Shown here: piece by piece, positions 19,827 to 30,597 of the stretch
Position numbering within the stretch: the stretch's first letter is position 1
How the letters are laid out: every line of letters begins with the position of its first letter
NCBI RefSeq assembly: GCF_003116835.1
Contig: NZ_BFFO01000006.1
Location: forward strand, 55,402-119,401
DNA from: Lactococcus termiticola
GTDB lineage: Bacteria > Bacillota > Bacilli > Lactobacillales > Streptococcaceae
Length of the DNA stretch: 64,000 nucleotides
Reading direction: 5' to 3'
The notes under the pieces: generated by a model
What the model saw: only the letters and a program-made list of their open reading frames with translations
Told to the model about the DNA's origin: nothing
Databases searched by the model: none
Made by a program: the position numbers and the translations under genes

Positions 19827-22616
19827 TTATTCTTCAAACCCCTCAGCCAAGACCTCAGGAAACTCGCTGCCGACAATCGCTGCACAGGATGCACAGAGAT
19901 GTGCAAGGTGTGGATTGCTGTCTTGACCGACGGTCACATCCGTCCGACGGCAACGGTCGCAGACTTCGCCTGCGGCGCGTTCTACCAGAATGGCCATGTC
20001 GTCAAACTTGAGAGCGTCTTCTGGAGCGTTCTCGCTTGAAATCTCCAACTCTGAAACGATCAGAAGCTGTGCGACATTTTCATCCAGGCTCTTCAAGAGC
20101 GTTGCTACTACTTCGTTTGGATAGACGACCAGCTTGGCCTCGAGTGGCTTACCGATAAGCTTCGCGATACGGGCTTCTTCCAAGGCCTTCAAAGCCTTAT
20201 CACGGAAGTCAAAGAAGCTTTCCCACTCGCCGAGAAGTTCCTCAGCATCTGGGTAGGCTACAGGCTCAGGCATTTCTGAAAGATAAGCGTATTGCTCACT
20301 TTCATTTTCCAGATAGGTCCAAGTTTCTTCAGCAGTATGTGGCAAGATTGGCACGAGCATTTTCGTCAAGTCAACCAGCATCTTATACATGACGGTCTGC
20401 ATCCCACGACGTGCCTTGCTTTTGGCAGCATCGATATAGACGACATCTTTGGCAAAGTCGAGGTAGAAGGCTGACAAGTCTTGCGTCAAGAAATTCACAA
20501 TGAGCTTATAAACGGTCATGAAGTCGTACTTATCGTAAGCTGTACGGACTGCTTTGACAAGTTCGTTGAATTTCACCGTCATGTATTTGTCAACGCCACG
20601 CATTTCAGCGTATGGTACAGCATCAGCATTCTTATCAAAGTCAGAAGTGTTCGCAAGCAAGAAACGCAAACTGTTACGGATCTTACGATAAACTTCTGAG
20701 ATTTGTTTGAGGATATCCATAGATACGCGGACATCGCTCTCTGTATCGACAGAAGCCACCCAAAGACGGAGAATATCCGCACCAAATTGTTTCGTTACAT
20801 CTTTTGGTACGATAACATTTCCGATTGACTTAGACATTTTGCGGCCTTCGCCGTCAAGGACGAAACCTTGTGAGAGGACAGCCTTATAGGGCGCGATGCC
20901 ATTGACTGCGACAGAGGTTGTGATCGAGCTGTTAAACCAACCACGGTATTGGTCAGAGCCTTCAAGATAGAGGTCAGCAGGATAGCTGAGTTCTTCACGA
21001 CCATTCAGCACGCCATTCCATGAAGAACCTGAGTCAAACCAGACGTCCATGATGTCTTTTTCTTTTGTGAAAATGCCATTTGGTGAGCTTGGATGTGTAA
21101 ATCCTTCTGGCAACAAGTCTTTTGCTTCACGTTCGAACCAGACTTTAGAGCCATGTTCAGCAAAGAGATTGGCAATATGGTCAATGGTCTCTGGTGTGAT
21201 AATCGCATCACCATTTTCCCCATAGAAGATAGGAAGCGGCAGACCCCAAGCGCGTTGACGTGAGATAACCCAGTCGCCACGGTCACGCACCATATTGTAA
21301 AGACGTGTTTTACCCCATGGAATCACCCAGTCTACTTTTTCCACTTCGTCCAAAATGTTTTGGCGGAAATCATCAATAGAGGCAAACCATTGTGGTGTCG
21401 CACGGAAGATGACTGGTTTCTTTGTACGCCAGTCGTGTGGGTAGCTGTGGGTGAAGAATTCAAGCTTGAGGAGGGCATTATTTTCTTCGAGGAGTTGAGT
21501 AGATTTTTTATTTCCTTCGTCGTAGAAAAGTCCTTCAAAACCTGGTGCTTCAGCAGTATAGTAGCCACGGTCGTCAATTGGTGAGAGGACCTCAAGCTTG
21601 TATTTACGGCTAGCAAAATAGTCATCTTCACCATGACCTGGGGCAACGTGGACAAGTCCAGTCCCTGAGTCAAGTGTGACATAGTCAGCATTCATCACGA
21701 GTGTATCACGGTCGTAGAATGGATGTTTTGCGACCATCATGTCAAGGTCAGAACCTTTAAGCGTTTGCAAAACTTTAGGATTTTCCCATTCCAGCTTACT
21801 AGACACAGCATCAAGCATTTCTGAAGCAATCAGAAACTTGCGGTCAGCCACTTCTACCAAGCTGTAGTCATAGTCTGGGTGAGCAAAGATGCCGAGATTT
21901 GATGGAATCGTCCATGGTGTTGTTGTCCAAATGATAAATTCAGTGTCTTCAGGCAAAAGTCCTTTTGTATCTTTTGCTTTGAAAGCCACATAAATAGAGG
22001 CTGAGCGGACATCTTGATATTCGATTTCAGCTTCAGCGAGAGAACTTTCTGATGATGGAGACCAATAGATTGGCTTTTGACCTTTATAAATATAGCCTTT
22101 TTCAGCCATCGCACCAAAGACACGGATTTGTGCTGCTTCGTATTCTGGCAAAAGCGTGACATAAGGTTTTTCCCAATCGCCAAGCACACCAAGACTCTTG
22201 AAGTCTGAGCGTTGCATATCCACTTGTGAGAGTGCATATTTACGACATTCTTCAAGATAATCCAGTAAATCCATTTCCTTGCGTTTCATACCAGCTTTAG
22301 CAAGTTGTTGCTCAATCGGCAAACCATGCGTATCCCAGCCAGGAACGTAAGGTGCGCGGAAACCTGCCATAGACTTGTAGCGAACGATAATATCTTTTGA
22401 AATCTTGTTAAGCGAGTGTCCCAAGTGAATGTTACCATTCGCATAAGGAGGACCATCGTGGAGCATAAATGACGGTTTCCCTTCGTTCAATTTTTGACGG
22501 AGCTGATAGAGCTTATCCCCATCCCACTTCTTCTGCCATTCTGGCTCTTTTGTTGGCAGGCCTGCCCGCATGGGAAAGGCTGTTTTTCCTAGATTTAATG
22601 TGTCTTTGATTTTCAT
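19827..22616 (-). CDS. ileS: Isoleucine--tRNA ligase
   Basis: Class I synthetase charging tRNA-Ile, with editing of valine. 929 residues. HIGH-type motif HLGH in [12 protein letters not shown] near residue 60, CP1 editing region with [15 protein letters not shown] in [10 protein letters not shown] near 595, anticodon-binding domain, and a C-terminal zinc knuckle with CDRC and CASC. Preceded by an isoleucine T-box leader, so read-through depends on uncharged tRNA-Ile. It follows divIVA, as in most streptococci. Confidence 0.97.
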   Translation of the reverse strand: MKIKDTLNLGKTAFPMRAGLPTKEPEWQKKWDGDKLYQLRQKLNEGKPSFMLHDGPPYANGNIHLGHSLNKISKDIIVRYKSMAGFRAPYVPGWDTHGLPIEQQLAKAGMKRKEMDLLDYLEECRKYALSQVDMQRSDFKSLGVLGDWEKPYVTLLPEYEAAQIRVFGAMAEKGYIYKGQKPIYWSPSSESSLAEAEIEYQDVRSASIYVAFKAKDTKGLLPEDTEFIIWTTTPWTIPSNLGIFAHPDYDYSLVEVADRKFLIASEMLDAVSSKLEWENPKVLQTLKGSDLDMMVAKHPFYDRDTLVMNADYVTLDSGTGLVHVAPGHGEDDYFASRKYKLEVLSPIDDRGYYTAEAPGFEGLFYDEGNKKSTQLLEENNALLKLEFFTHSYPHDWRTKKPVIFRATPQWFASIDDFRQNILDEVEKVDWVIPWGKTRLYNMVRDRGDWVISRQRAWGLPLPIFYGENGDAIITPETIDHIANLFAEHGSKVWFEREAKDLLPEGFTHPSSPNGIFTKEKDIMDVWFDSGSSWNGVLNGREELSYPADLYLEGSDQYRGWFNSSITTSVAVNGIAPYKAVLSQGFVLDGEGRKMSKSIGNVIVPKDVTKQFGADILRLWVASVDTESDVRVSMDILKQISEVYRKIRNSLRFLLANTSDFDKNADAVPYAEMRGVDKYMTVKFNELVKAVRTAYDKYDFMTVYKLIVNFLTQDLSAFYLDFAKDVVYIDAAKSKARRGMQTVMYKMLVDLTKMLVPILPHTAEETWTYLENESEQYAYLSEMPEPVAYPDAEELLGEWESFFDFRDKALKALEEARIAKLIGKPLEAKLVVYPNEVVATLLKSLDENVAQLLIVSELEISSENAPEDALKFDDMAILVERAAGEVCDRCRRTDVTVGQDSNPHLAHLCASCAAIVGSEFPEVLAEGFEE

Positions 22617-22689
22617 ATTTGATTCCTCTTATTGATACGACAACTAGCTAGCTGCCACAACAGCTAGCCTTTGCTTATTTTCGCTTTAG

Positions 22690-22930
22690 CGACTTACAAG
22701 CATTGCTATAATAAAAAACACGACTTCTTCGCAAAGGACGAAAAGCCGTGGTACCACCTTCATTTATCAAGCAGTTTCCCGCTTGAACTCGAAGCAGTTA
22801 AGGCCTGGCTTACCGTCTCGCTTACTCAATTTCAGCGGACCTTCCTCAGATGATAAGGCATAGTCGAGTGAGTGCAGGGCTCCCATCATCCCCTGCTCGC
22901 TGAGACTTTCAGCTATGCTTTGCGTTCTGA
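22690..22930 (-). promoter_or_regulatory. T-box riboswitch, isoleucine-specific, upstream of ileS
   Basis: Minus-strand leader with stem I (GCATAG ... CTATGC), the AGCGAGCAGGGGATGATGGG-type apical region, and the T-box AAGGTGGTACCACGG (22747-22760 core). The stem ACCACGGCTTTTCG / CGAAGAAGTCGTG plus TTTTTT (about 22707-22755) is the terminator. The specifier loop shows CTTATCA opposite ACGCAAA, so the specifier codon is AUC (22852-22854), matching Ile. Between the terminator and ileS there is a short CTAGCTG / CAGCTAG hairpin. Confidence 0.9.
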
Positions 22931-22933
22931 ATC

Positions 22934-23719
22934 TTATTTATTAAATTCCATGGTGTTGCCAAAGTCGATGCTTTCTGACTTGGCTTCGCTGCTTGCTTCT
23001 TCTGCGGTTTCTGTGGCTTCGGCTTTAGATTCCTTAGCTTCTGAAGTCACTTCTGAGATAGCCTCAGAGGTGATTTCAGAAGTCTTTTCTTCTGGCTTAG
23101 CTTCTACAACTTCCTCAGCCTTAGCTTCTGCTTCAGGCTCTTCAGTCTGTGCAGCAGCAGTACTTGCGGCATTGTCCACGATTTCCTGGAGTTTTTCTTC
23201 AGGATTTAGAATCATGAGCTCAGATGGATTGAGGACTTCTGTCCATTCTTCTGAGTTGACATTGGCCAGTTGGGCTTCGATAAGCTGTTTCATCCGTTGA
23301 TGGTAGAGACGCATCTTACGACGGAGGTCGTCAGCATCACGGATGAGACGGCTAGCATCGGCAGAAGCCTGCGTGAGGATCACGCCACCTTCTTTTTTGG
23401 CCCCCTCGATGATGTTTTGTCCCTTGACACCAGCATCATCGATAATCTTGCCAGATTCTGCCTCAGCCTGTGAACGGAGGTTATCGGCCGCATCTTGAGC
23501 TACGACGATAGAGTTATTGAGCGTGTCACGCATGTCGTCGTAGTACTTGATCTGCTCACGGAGGGTCTTTAGTTCGCGGTCTTGGTCTTTGATGGTCTGT
23601 GCAAACTCATCATAGTCACGTGTTACAAGGTCGAGAAATTCATCAATTTCAACCTTGTCGTAGCCTCGGAACTTCGTATCAAAGGTCTTGTTTTGAATGT
23701 CTAAACTGCTTAATGCCAT
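22934..23719 (-). CDS. divIVA: Cell division / polar protein DivIVA
   Basis: Coiled-coil protein that binds curved membrane at septa and poles and organises division and peripheral wall synthesis in cocci. 261 residues. The N-terminal lipid-binding domain has KFRGYDKVEIDEFLDLVTRD (about 17-36); two coiled-coil regions follow to about residue 160. The C-terminal 80 residues are an Ala/Glu/Lys/Ser repeat-rich tail (AEAKAEEVVEAKPEE and similar). Ends the ftsA-divIVA cluster. Confidence 0.95.
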   Translation of the reverse strand: MALSSLDIQNKTFDTKFRGYDKVEIDEFLDLVTRDYDEFAQTIKDQDRELKTLREQIKYYDDMRDTLNNSIVVAQDAADNLRSQAEAESGKIIDDAGVKGQNIIEGAKKEGGVILTQASADASRLIRDADDLRRKMRLYHQRMKQLIEAQLANVNSEEWTEVLNPSELMILNPEEKLQEIVDNAASTAAAQTEEPEAEAKAEEVVEAKPEEKTSEITSEAISEVTSEAKESKAEATETAEEASSEAKSESIDFGNTMEFNK

Positions 23720-23740
23720 AGCCTAACCTCACTTTATTTC

Positions 23741-24538
23741 TTATCGTTTTTTATTCTTAATAATATCGACTTCAACTTTTTGCTTGTCCTTCTTGGTCAA
23801 GCCGAGCATCGCTAAAATCTTAATCCGGCCGTAGCCTCGCAGGCTAATCAAATCGCCTGCCTTAAGCTGAAAATCCTTTTTCGAGAGCTCTCGGAAATTG
23901 ACTTTCACCTTACTTGATTCTATCATATTTGCGGCAATATTGCGAGGAATGTTAAAAGATTCTGAGATAATTTTATCCAGGCGTAACTGGCTCAGTAACA
24001 GGACTTTCCTCGTTGCCTGCTCTTCAATTTCTAATTTTTCAGACCAGGCTACTTCCTTAAACTGAACCGTTGCCCGACCAATCTTCGTCACAGACTGGCT
24101 AATCGCCGTGACCATCTTCTTTGAAACAAAGACCTGGGCCCGCTTGTCAGCCAGAAGAACGTCGCCAATCTGCTCCCGCTTAATCCCCGTCTGACCGAGC
24201 AGGGTCCCCAAAATCTGGGCATGCTTGAGCTCATGAAATTTACTGGCATAACGAATTTCAAGCAGGGCCATATCAAAGTCGTCTTCGTCCAGCTCATAAA
24301 AGTCCGGAGCAAGCACTGCCTTGACCATCTCCGTCTCGCCCGTCATCATATCAGAACTCAAAAAAATCTGTAGCTCTCGCTTATTTCCTAAAGTCTGGAG
24401 AATCTCTTGTTCTCTAGGATTTAAGAAATAAGTGCTGACTACAGAATAATTTCCCTCGACCTGCTCAAACCAGTCTAGGACCCGGTCGACAAAAATCCGC
24501 TCTTCCGGCTGATAATGCTGGTAAATATGCCCGCTCAT
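23741..24538 (-). CDS. ylmH: RNA-binding S4-domain protein YlmH
   Basis: 265 residues with an N-terminal YlmH-specific region (HYQPEERIFVDRVLDW start) and a C-terminal S4 RNA-binding domain from about 185 (LRLDKIISESFNIPRN ... LKAGDLISLRGYGRIKI). In B. subtilis YlmH was linked to ribosome rescue; here only the fold and the cluster position are evident. Overlaps ylmG by 4 bp. Confidence 0.92.
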   Translation of the reverse strand: MSGHIYQHYQPEERIFVDRVLDWFEQVEGNYSVVSTYFLNPREQEILQTLGNKRELQIFLSSDMMTGETEMVKAVLAPDFYELDEDDFDMALLEIRYASKFHELKHAQILGTLLGQTGIKREQIGDVLLADKRAQVFVSKKMVTAISQSVTKIGRATVQFKEVAWSEKLEIEEQATRKVLLLSQLRLDKIISESFNIPRNIAANMIESSKVKVNFRELSKKDFQLKAGDLISLRGYGRIKILAMLGLTKKDKQKVEVDIIKNKKR

Positions 24539-24807
24539 ATCAGATTATTGTAAAGAGTGACCAGAAGCCAGCTGATGGCTTGAAGGGAAATAATGGCGAG
24601 GATCACGGTAAAATTCATGCCAAAAAAGGTCAGACGGAGTCGCTCAAAGATGCCAAGGTAGGGCTCTGCGAGCTTCGCAATGAGACGGCCAAAGCCAGAA
24701 GTCTGCCAGCTATAAGGCGTCCAACTCAATAAAGCATAAATCACCAGGACCCATGAGTAGATGCTGATGATTGTTAAGACTAAATTTAATAAATTGTATA
24801 GGATCAT
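24535..24807 (-). CDS. ylmG: YggT family membrane protein YlmG
   Basis: 90 residues with two hydrophobic helices joined by a short loop containing SWTPYSWQTSGFGRLIAKL, the YggT pattern. Members in the dcw cluster influence division or cofactor/membrane organisation; the mechanism is unknown. Stop and start codons overlap both neighbours (ylmH by 4 bp, sepF by 1 bp), implying tight translational coupling. Confidence 0.9.
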   Translation of the reverse strand: MILYNLLNLVLTIISIYSWVLVIYALLSWTPYSWQTSGFGRLIAKLAEPYLGIFERLRLTFFGMNFTVILAIISLQAISWLLVTLYNNLI

Positions 24808-25421
24808 TATTTGTAAGGGTCATAGCCTTCTGTCAAGGCTTCAATCTGGCGTTCAACGTCAATCGCAACTGAGGCAGGCGTCACAACAAAGAGCTGGCCT
24901 GTCACATTTTGGATGTCCCCATCGATGGTAAAGACGACCCCTGTCAAGAAGTCAATCGAACGACGGGCTTGTGAATCCGTCATAAATTTGAAGTTGACAA
25001 GGACCGCTTCGCCGTTCTTGACGATACGGGCAGCTTCCATGATGTCATTGTAGGCACGGGGCTCTTTGATGGCAATCACTTGGCTGGTGTTGGTCTGACT
25101 AGCAGTTGGGTTCAAGGTTTGTTGTTGCACGCTTCTTTCCTGTCTAGGGCGGCTAAAGCCTGAAGCTGAACGCCGGCCCTGGGGCTTTTGACTTGGAGTC
25201 GTTGCCGGGGCAGCAGGACGGGCTTGAGCAGGAGCAGCCGTTGCAGTAGCAGTGCTTGCTGGTGCTGTGGCTGGTTTTTCTTCTGCTTTCGCTGTTGTCG
25301 TTGCTGCTTGTGGCGTTGAAGTTACGCTAGTCCTTTGGGGACGGACAGGTTCGTCTTCAAACTCTTCGTCGTCCTCTACAAAGTAATTACGTAATTTTTC
25401 AATTTGATCTCTTAAAGCCAT
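24807..25421 (-). CDS. sepF: Cell division protein SepF
   Basis: Z-ring anchor that binds FtsZ and membrane. 204 residues from the ATG at 25421, with GGAGGG just upstream. N-terminal amphipathic membrane anchor (MALRDQIEKLRNYF), then an acidic patch and a long Ala/Pro/Thr/Gln-rich linker (about 30-125). The folded SepF domain follows (AVLVNFKFMTDSQARRSIDF, about 155-175). Confidence 0.93.
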   Translation of the reverse strand: MALRDQIEKLRNYFVEDDEEFEDEPVRPQRTSVTSTPQAATTTAKAEEKPATAPASTATATAAPAQARPAAPATTPSQKPQGRRSASGFSRPRQERSVQQQTLNPTASQTNTSQVIAIKEPRAYNDIMEAARIVKNGEAVLVNFKFMTDSQARRSIDFLTGVVFTIDGDIQNVTGQLFVVTPASVAIDVERQIEALTEGYDPYK

Positions 25422-25466
25422 GAAGCCCTCCAAAATATTAACTGTTTTGCCTTGCGGCGGGACGCC

Positions 25467-26141
25467 TTATTTGAAGAATTCAGTTCCAATTCTTACAAAG
25501 CTCGCCCCATTGCTGATGGCTGTCTCAAAGTCCCGACTCATCCCCATGCTGAGCTCAGTACAAGGAATGTTTGGGAGCTTGAGGGCCCTCATTTTTTCTT
25601 TTAATTGATAAGTTTTTCCGAAAATGTCAGCCAGCTCAGACTCCGTCGCATCAATCGGTGCCATTGTCATCAGACCGACGACCTTGACCCGGCTTAACGC
25701 GTTGATAGATGTCAGAGCTTCCTCTAGCTCCTCTGGGCTAAAGCCATGCTTGCTCGCCTCGCCAGAGACATTGACCTGGACAAAGCAGTTAATCTCGTGC
25801 TCTGCCCGCTTCTCAATCTCCTGGGCGAGCTTTAGGCTGTCCAGGGCATGGAAGTAGTCGACCTTGTTGATAACCTCTTTGACCTTCCGGCGTTGGAGGC
25901 TTCCAATCAGATGCCAGCTAATACCATCTAAATCAGAGAGGGCTTCCTGCTTTTCAAGAAAGAGCTCGGTCCGATTTTCTGCGATGTCATGGATGCCAGC
26001 TTCGACGAGCTGTCTAGCCGTCTCAGCATCCACATACTTGGTTACCCCAATAACATGAGGCTCAGATAAAGGGAAAGGCGACGAGGCCACAGCCTTGTCT
26101 ACCCTTTCTCTGATGCTTTTGACATTTTCTTTTATCTGCAT
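25467..26141 (-). CDS. ylmE: PLP-homeostasis protein (YggS/YlmE, PLPBP family)
   Basis: Single-domain alanine-racemase-fold protein that binds pyridoxal phosphate and buffers vitamin B6 and amino acid pools. 224 residues; PLP lysine at about Lys35 in VIGVTKYVD, and the phosphate-binding segment LSMGMSRDFETAI near 195. I use the ATG at 26141, 1 bp after the ftsZ stop; upstream codons lie inside ftsZ. No clear Shine-Dalgarno, so it probably relies on coupling to ftsZ. Confidence 0.92.
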   Translation of the reverse strand: MQIKENVKSIRERVDKAVASSPFPLSEPHVIGVTKYVDAETARQLVEAGIHDIAENRTELFLEKQEALSDLDGISWHLIGSLQRRKVKEVINKVDYFHALDSLKLAQEIEKRAEHEINCFVQVNVSGEASKHGFSPEELEEALTSINALSRVKVVGLMTMAPIDATESELADIFGKTYQLKEKMRALKLPNIPCTELSMGMSRDFETAISNGASFVRIGTEFFK

Positions 26142-26142
26142 C

Positions 26143-27396
26143 TTATTTTTTACGGAAAAATGCTGGTGTGTCCAGGTCGTCATCTTCTCCTGCTGGCAGA
26201 CCTGAGAAGCTTGTCACGTTTGAGTTATCACGTGTGCTTGATGGGGTCTGACGGCCTGAGTTTTCACGACGGATGTCCCAGTCGCCGAAGGCTGAAGTCT
26301 GTTGTTGAGCTTGAGCCTGGCCTTGAGCAGGACGCTTCTGTGAAGCGGCTGGACGTTGCATTGGCTGTTGGGTCACATTGCTTCCAGAAATAAAAGTTTG
26401 TTGACGACGTGGTTGTTCGTTCAATACTTCTTCGATTTCTTCTTTAGAAACGCCTGTCGCAACAACAGTCACACGGATTTCATCTGTCAGGCTGTCGTCG
26501 ATAGATGTACCAAGCATGATGTTAACATCTTGACCAACAGTGTTGATGATGAGTTCTGATGCATCTTGTGCTTCAGACAAGCTCATGTCCATACCACCTG
26601 TGACGTTCAAGAGGACATTTTCAGCACCTTCGATCGTTGTTTCAAGGAGTGGGCTAAAGATGGCTTTACGGGTTGCTTCGATGACCCGGTCTTCACCAGT
26701 GGCAGCGCCCACACCCATGAGGGCATCACCCTTGTTAGCCATAACAGTCTTCACATCAGCGAAGTCAAGGTTAATCATACCTGGATTTGTAATCAAATCA
26801 GTAATACCCTGAACACCTTGACGAAGAACATTGTCAGCTTCCATAAGAGCTTCTGTCAATGGTGTCTTCTTATCAACGATTTCAAGCAAGTTGTTGTTTG
26901 AGATGATAAGAAGTGTATCTACGTTTTGACGAAGTTCTTCGATTCCTTCAGTTGCGAAGTAAGAACGTTTTGAACCTTCAAAACCAAATGGACGAGTAAC
27001 GACCGCAACTGTCAAAGCACCAATTTCTTTAGCGATTTGAGCAATGACTGGGGCAGCACCTGTACCAGTACCACCACCCATGCCGGCAGTGATAAAGACC
27101 ATGTCAGCATTGTCGAGGGCTTGAGTGACTGTTTCTGCTGATTCTTCAGCAGCACGACGGCCAACCTCAGGTTGGGCACCGGCACCAAGACCACGAGTCA
27201 ATTTAGGGCCAAGCTGGATGACAGTGTCAGCCTTAGATGACTTGAGGGCTTGAACGTCTGTGTTGGCTGCGATAAATTCTACGCCAGACACGCCTTCTTC
27301 GATCATGCGGTTGACGGCGTTTCCACCACCACCACCGACACCAATAACCTTGATGACCGCACCTGATGTTAATTCTGTATCAAATGAAAATTCCAT
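26143..27396 (-). CDS. ftsZ: Cell division GTPase FtsZ
   Basis: Tubulin homologue forming the Z-ring. 417 residues. N-terminal [13 protein letters not shown] (about 19-31), tubulin signature [10 protein letters not shown] near 107-116, T7 loop [11 protein letters not shown]. The variable C-terminal linker is Gln/Pro/Arg-rich, and the end carries the conserved peptide [12 protein letters not shown] that binds FtsA and SepF. Follows ftsA by 32 bp. Confidence 0.98.
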   Translation of the reverse strand: MEFSFDTELTSGAVIKVIGVGGGGGNAVNRMIEEGVSGVEFIAANTDVQALKSSKADTVIQLGPKLTRGLGAGAQPEVGRRAAEESAETVTQALDNADMVFITAGMGGGTGTGAAPVIAQIAKEIGALTVAVVTRPFGFEGSKRSYFATEGIEELRQNVDTLLIISNNNLLEIVDKKTPLTEALMEADNVLRQGVQGITDLITNPGMINLDFADVKTVMANKGDALMGVGAATGEDRVIEATRKAIFSPLLETTIEGAENVLLNVTGGMDMSLSEAQDASELIINTVGQDVNIMLGTSIDDSLTDEIRVTVVATGVSKEEIEEVLNEQPRRQQTFISGSNVTQQPMQRPAASQKRPAQGQAQAQQQTSAFGDWDIRRENSGRQTPSSTRDNSNVTSFSGLPAGEDDDLDTPAFFRKK

Positions 27397-27428
27397 GTTT
27401 TTTAGTCTCCGTTTATATTTTGAGCGTC

Positions 27429-28784
27429 TTAGTCAAAGAGGTTGCCGAACATGCCACGGACGCGGCCGACAAGTCCTTCAGACTCTTCTTCCTCTTGCTT
27501 TGGAGCGACTGCCGCTGGAGCTTGATAAGCTGGGGCAGGCGTTTCAGTGACTTCAGTTTCTACTGGAGTGGCTGAAACTGCAGGCTCGACATAGCTGTTG
27601 CCTTCTTCGACATAGGTATAGTTACCTGAGATAGCGTAAGATACCAGGTCATCGATTTCACTTCTCATGCCGATATGATTCACGATAGAAATCACTTCTG
27701 CAAAGGCAGGATTTCTAAGACCCATTTCAGTTGGCACAAAGAGGCGGGCATTGATGCCAAGGATACGGGTTGCCACATCAACGACACCAGGCATAGCAGC
27801 TGTGCCACCCATGAGGACGGCTCCACCAGGGATCTCAGACAGGCGGTTCCGATCGATGTCTTGACGGACCCGGGTCAGGATTTGTGACAGACGGGCTTCG
27901 ATGATTTGTGAGAGATAAAGCTCTGTAAATTCTTGAGGTTGAGCCTGTCCGACCACATCAACAGCGAAGGTCTCGCTTTCGCTTGCCCGCTCTGTGCTTG
28001 CTTCACCGTAGTTGACTTTAAGATCTTCTGCATTTTTAATAGAAGTCTCAAGGACAGCAGCGATGTCTTTTGTGATATAGTCGCCACCTTCTGGTGAGCT
28101 GTGTGTAAACTTGATTTGTTGGTCTTTGACAGCAGTCACTGTCGTCTGACCGGCACCAAGGTCGACCATGATGGTCCCAAACTCACGTTCTCCTTCAGAG
28201 AGGACGTATTGGGCCATGGCAAGCGGTGCAATCACGATGTTTTCAACAAAGAGGCCGGCGCGCTCTACGACCTTACGGACGTTGTGAATCAGGGTACGAG
28301 GACCAGTGTAGACCAGACCACGCATTTCCAAGCGGGTCCCGAACATACCACGTGGGTCAGAGATGCCTGTAAAGCCGTCAACTGTAAACTCAGTCGCTTC
28401 AAGTGTGATGATTTCACGTTCAGGCGTTGTCCCACGCACCAGTGCGTTTGACACCACTTGAAGGACGTCGTCATCAGTGATTTCTTGGCTGGCACCAAGA
28501 ATCGCCGCCATGCCTTGGCAAGGTTCCATTTCCAGCTGAGTCGCTGGGATGGAAACATTGATTTTATCAATTTTAATTCCGGCCCGTTCTTCAGCAGTCT
28601 GGATGGCTTGTCCAAGAGCATGTGCTACTTTTTCAATATCAACGATGATGCCGTTTTTAAGTCCTTCAGATTTGGCGTTACCCACACCGATAATGTTCAT
28701 TTCACCGGAGATATACTCGGCAACCAGCACCTTTATGGTGTTGGTTCCGATATCTACTCCCGTATAAAGTCCACTTTTGGCCAT
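27429..28784 (-). CDS. ftsA: Cell division protein FtsA
   Basis: Actin-like membrane tether for FtsZ. 451 residues from the ATG at 28784 (AGGAAAGGAG upstream). Phosphate 1 motif [17 protein letters not shown] near the N-terminus, 1C/SHS2 region, phosphate 2 motif [15 protein letters not shown]. Like other streptococcal FtsA it has an extended Pro/Glu/Ala-rich C-terminal region before the amphipathic helix [15 protein letters not shown]. First gene of the division cluster. Confidence 0.96.
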   Translation of the reverse strand: MAKSGLYTGVDIGTNTIKVLVAEYISGEMNIIGVGNAKSEGLKNGIIVDIEKVAHALGQAIQTAEERAGIKIDKINVSIPATQLEMEPCQGMAAILGASQEITDDDVLQVVSNALVRGTTPEREIITLEATEFTVDGFTGISDPRGMFGTRLEMRGLVYTGPRTLIHNVRKVVERAGLFVENIVIAPLAMAQYVLSEGEREFGTIMVDLGAGQTTVTAVKDQQIKFTHSSPEGGDYITKDIAAVLETSIKNAEDLKVNYGEASTERASESETFAVDVVGQAQPQEFTELYLSQIIEARLSQILTRVRQDIDRNRLSEIPGGAVLMGGTAAMPGVVDVATRILGINARLFVPTEMGLRNPAFAEVISIVNHIGMRSEIDDLVSYAISGNYTYVEEGNSYVEPAVSATPVETEVTETPAPAYQAPAAVAPKQEEEESEGLVGRVRGMFGNLFD

Positions 28785-28874
28785 AAAAGTGACTCCTTTC
28801 CTACACAACGCGTTAAATTTTTTTAAGTCTTAATTTTTTGTATAATTAAATAGCGAGATTTTCACTCACTATCT

Positions 28875-28902
28875 ATTCTAACATAAAATCCTGATAAAAC
28901 AA
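28875..28902 (-). promoter_or_regulatory. Promoter of the ftsA cluster
   Basis: Minus strand TTGTTT, 16-bp spacer, TAGAAT with an extended TGT just before the -10. It leaves a leader of about 85 nt before ftsA. Confidence 0.65.
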
Positions 28903-28940
28903 GGCTCAAACTGTAAATAAGATGATTTTTTTCACAAGTT

Positions 28941-29807
28941 TTAGGCCCTTGGATTTCGTCCCATCGAAAAGATGGCAATCGTCCCTGCACCCGTATGAGT
29001 CACAATGGTTGGGCTAAGCGGTCTCACTTCGACTTCTTGGACCCCTGCTTCAAGGAAGCAGGCCTTGATTTCCTGGGCTGTCGCATCCTCTCCTGAGTAA
29101 GAAACGATGACCTTAGAATAAGCGGTATCCATCCCCTCCAAAGTGTCCTTAATCAAGCTGTTGAGGGCTTTTTTCTTGCCCCGGACACGTCCAGCCTGCT
29201 GGAGCGTCCCTGGCTTGTCAACATAGAGCAGAGGCTTGATGTTGGCCATGGTCCCCATGACAGCGACCGCCTTAGAAATCCGGCCACCCAGGGCCAAGTG
29301 GTTCAGGTCGTCAACCATAAACAAACTCTGTAAATGCGTTGACAGATGCTCAAGCTGGCTGACAACCTCTTCGACCGAATGGCCGGCTTCACGGAGCTTG
29401 ACTACTTCTTCGACGATAAAGCCTTCGCCTGATGCGGCAGCCAGCGTGTCAAAGACAGTGATTTTCGCTTCTGGAAATTCTTCCAGTGCCATCTCACGGG
29501 CCATCACTGAAGACTGGTAGGTCCCAGAAAGGCCTGATGAGAAGGCCAGATAAAGCACTTCTTCGCCAGCTTGTGCTGAGGCCTTAAAGACCTCGAGAAA
29601 CTGACCTGAATTGACCTGGGCGGTCTGGACCTTCTTGCCCTTTGCAATTTCGGCCAGGAGGGTGTCATTGGTCAGCCGGCCTTCGCCGACCGTCTCATAG
29701 CTGTCGTCGCCGACGGTCACGGTCATGCCAAGCACGATAATGTCATGCTCGGCGACATAGCTGTCTGGCAGGTCTGCTGTTGAATCTGTAATAATCTTGA
29801 AGCTCAT
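28941..29807 (-). CDS. DegV family fatty-acid-binding protein
   Basis: 288 residues. Begins FKIITDSTADLPDSY, the standard DegV opening, and contains the SSGLSGTYQS ligand loop. In Gram-positive bacteria such FakB-type proteins present fatty acids to the kinase FakA for activation and incorporation. Which fatty acid is bound cannot be told. It follows rlmB by 6 bp and shares its transcript; the ribosome site is AAGGGA. Confidence 0.85.
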   Translation of the reverse strand: MSFKIITDSTADLPDSYVAEHDIIVLGMTVTVGDDSYETVGEGRLTNDTLLAEIAKGKKVQTAQVNSGQFLEVFKASAQAGEEVLYLAFSSGLSGTYQSSVMAREMALEEFPEAKITVFDTLAAASGEGFIVEEVVKLREAGHSVEEVVSQLEHLSTHLQSLFMVDDLNHLALGGRISKAVAVMGTMANIKPLLYVDKPGTLQQAGRVRGKKKALNSLIKDTLEGMDTAYSKVIVSYSGEDATAQEIKACFLEAGVQEVEVRPLSPTIVTHTGAGTIAIFSMGRNPRA

Positions 29808-29813
29808 ATTTTA

Positions 29814-30542
29814 TTATCCCTTATTTCTAAAAATTTCATACATTAACACTGCCGCAGCGACACTGGCATTGAGGCTTTGAACATGGCCAACCATAGGGAT
29901 GCTGACCATCTCATCAACCTGCTTCTTTAGGCCCTGGCTAATTCCCTTGCCTTCATTGCCAATAATCAAGGCAATCTTGCCACCCGTATTCCATTTGTTA
30001 TAGCTGGTGCCGGCCATGTCGGTCCCAAAGACCCAGAAACCTGCTGACTTCAAGGCTTCCAGGGTCTGGCTCAGATTGGTCACTCGGGCTACCGGCAGGT
30101 GTTCAAAGGCACCTGTTGAGGCCTTAACAGCCGTCGGTGTCACGCCCACGGCCCGGTGCTTAGGGATGATGATGCCATCCACGCCCGTTGCATCTGCAGT
30201 CCTCGCAATCGCACCCAGATTATGGGGGTCAGTCAGTTCATCCAGGATGATAAGCGTAGCGTTTTCCTTATCTTTGAGCTGGTCTATGAGCTGGTCTATT
30301 TCCACATATGGAAATGGAGCCACACGGGCCAAGAAACCCTGGTGGACGCCATCTTCTGAAAGCTTGGCCAGCTCGGCCTTGCTGGTCCAGGAGATGTTGA
30401 CCTTCTTTTCAGAGGCCAGAGCCTTGATTTGCTCCAGGTTTTTCCCCTTGATTTTATCATCAATATAAAGTTTGTTGACGGTCCCCGCCTTCAAACTCTC
30501 TGTCACAGCGTGCAATCCGTACACAATATCGCTATTTTCCAT
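29814..30542 (-). CDS. rlmB: 23S rRNA 2'-O-ribose methyltransferase, TrmH family (RlmB-like)
   Basis: SPOUT-class methyltransferase. 242 residues with an N-terminal substrate-binding domain (IVYGLHAVTESLKAG) and a C-terminal knotted domain: LDELTDPHNLGAIARTADA (motif 1), IIGNEGKGIS (motif 2), VSIPMVGHVQSLNASVA (motif 3). The likely target is G2251 of 23S rRNA, by family. The ATG follows a TAAAAT box by exactly 6 nt and has no Shine-Dalgarno, so the transcript may be leaderless. Confidence 0.9.
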   Translation of the reverse strand: MENSDIVYGLHAVTESLKAGTVNKLYIDDKIKGKNLEQIKALASEKKVNISWTSKAELAKLSEDGVHQGFLARVAPFPYVEIDQLIDQLKDKENATLIILDELTDPHNLGAIARTADATGVDGIIIPKHRAVGVTPTAVKASTGAFEHLPVARVTNLSQTLEALKSAGFWVFGTDMAGTSYNKWNTGGKIALIIGNEGKGISQGLKKQVDEMVSIPMVGHVQSLNASVAAAVLMYEIFRNKG

Positions 30543-30548
30543 AGGCCT

Positions 30549-30554
30549 ATTTTA
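30549..30554 (-). promoter_or_regulatory. Extended -10 box of rlmB, leaderless geometry
   Basis: Minus strand TGA-TAAAAT, then 6 nt, then the ATG of rlmB. It lies just after the terminator of the upstream small gene. Confidence 0.55.
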
Positions 30555-30567
30555 TCATATTGAAGAA

Positions 30568-30597
30568 AAAAAAGCCTTGCCGAGTGGCAGGCTTTTA
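30568..30597 (-). terminator. Terminator overlapping the stop codon of the small membrane protein gene
   Basis: Minus strand AAAAGCCTGCC-ACTC-GGCAAGGCTTTT followed by TTTTC. The TAA stop (30595-30597) touches the first arm. Confidence 0.8.
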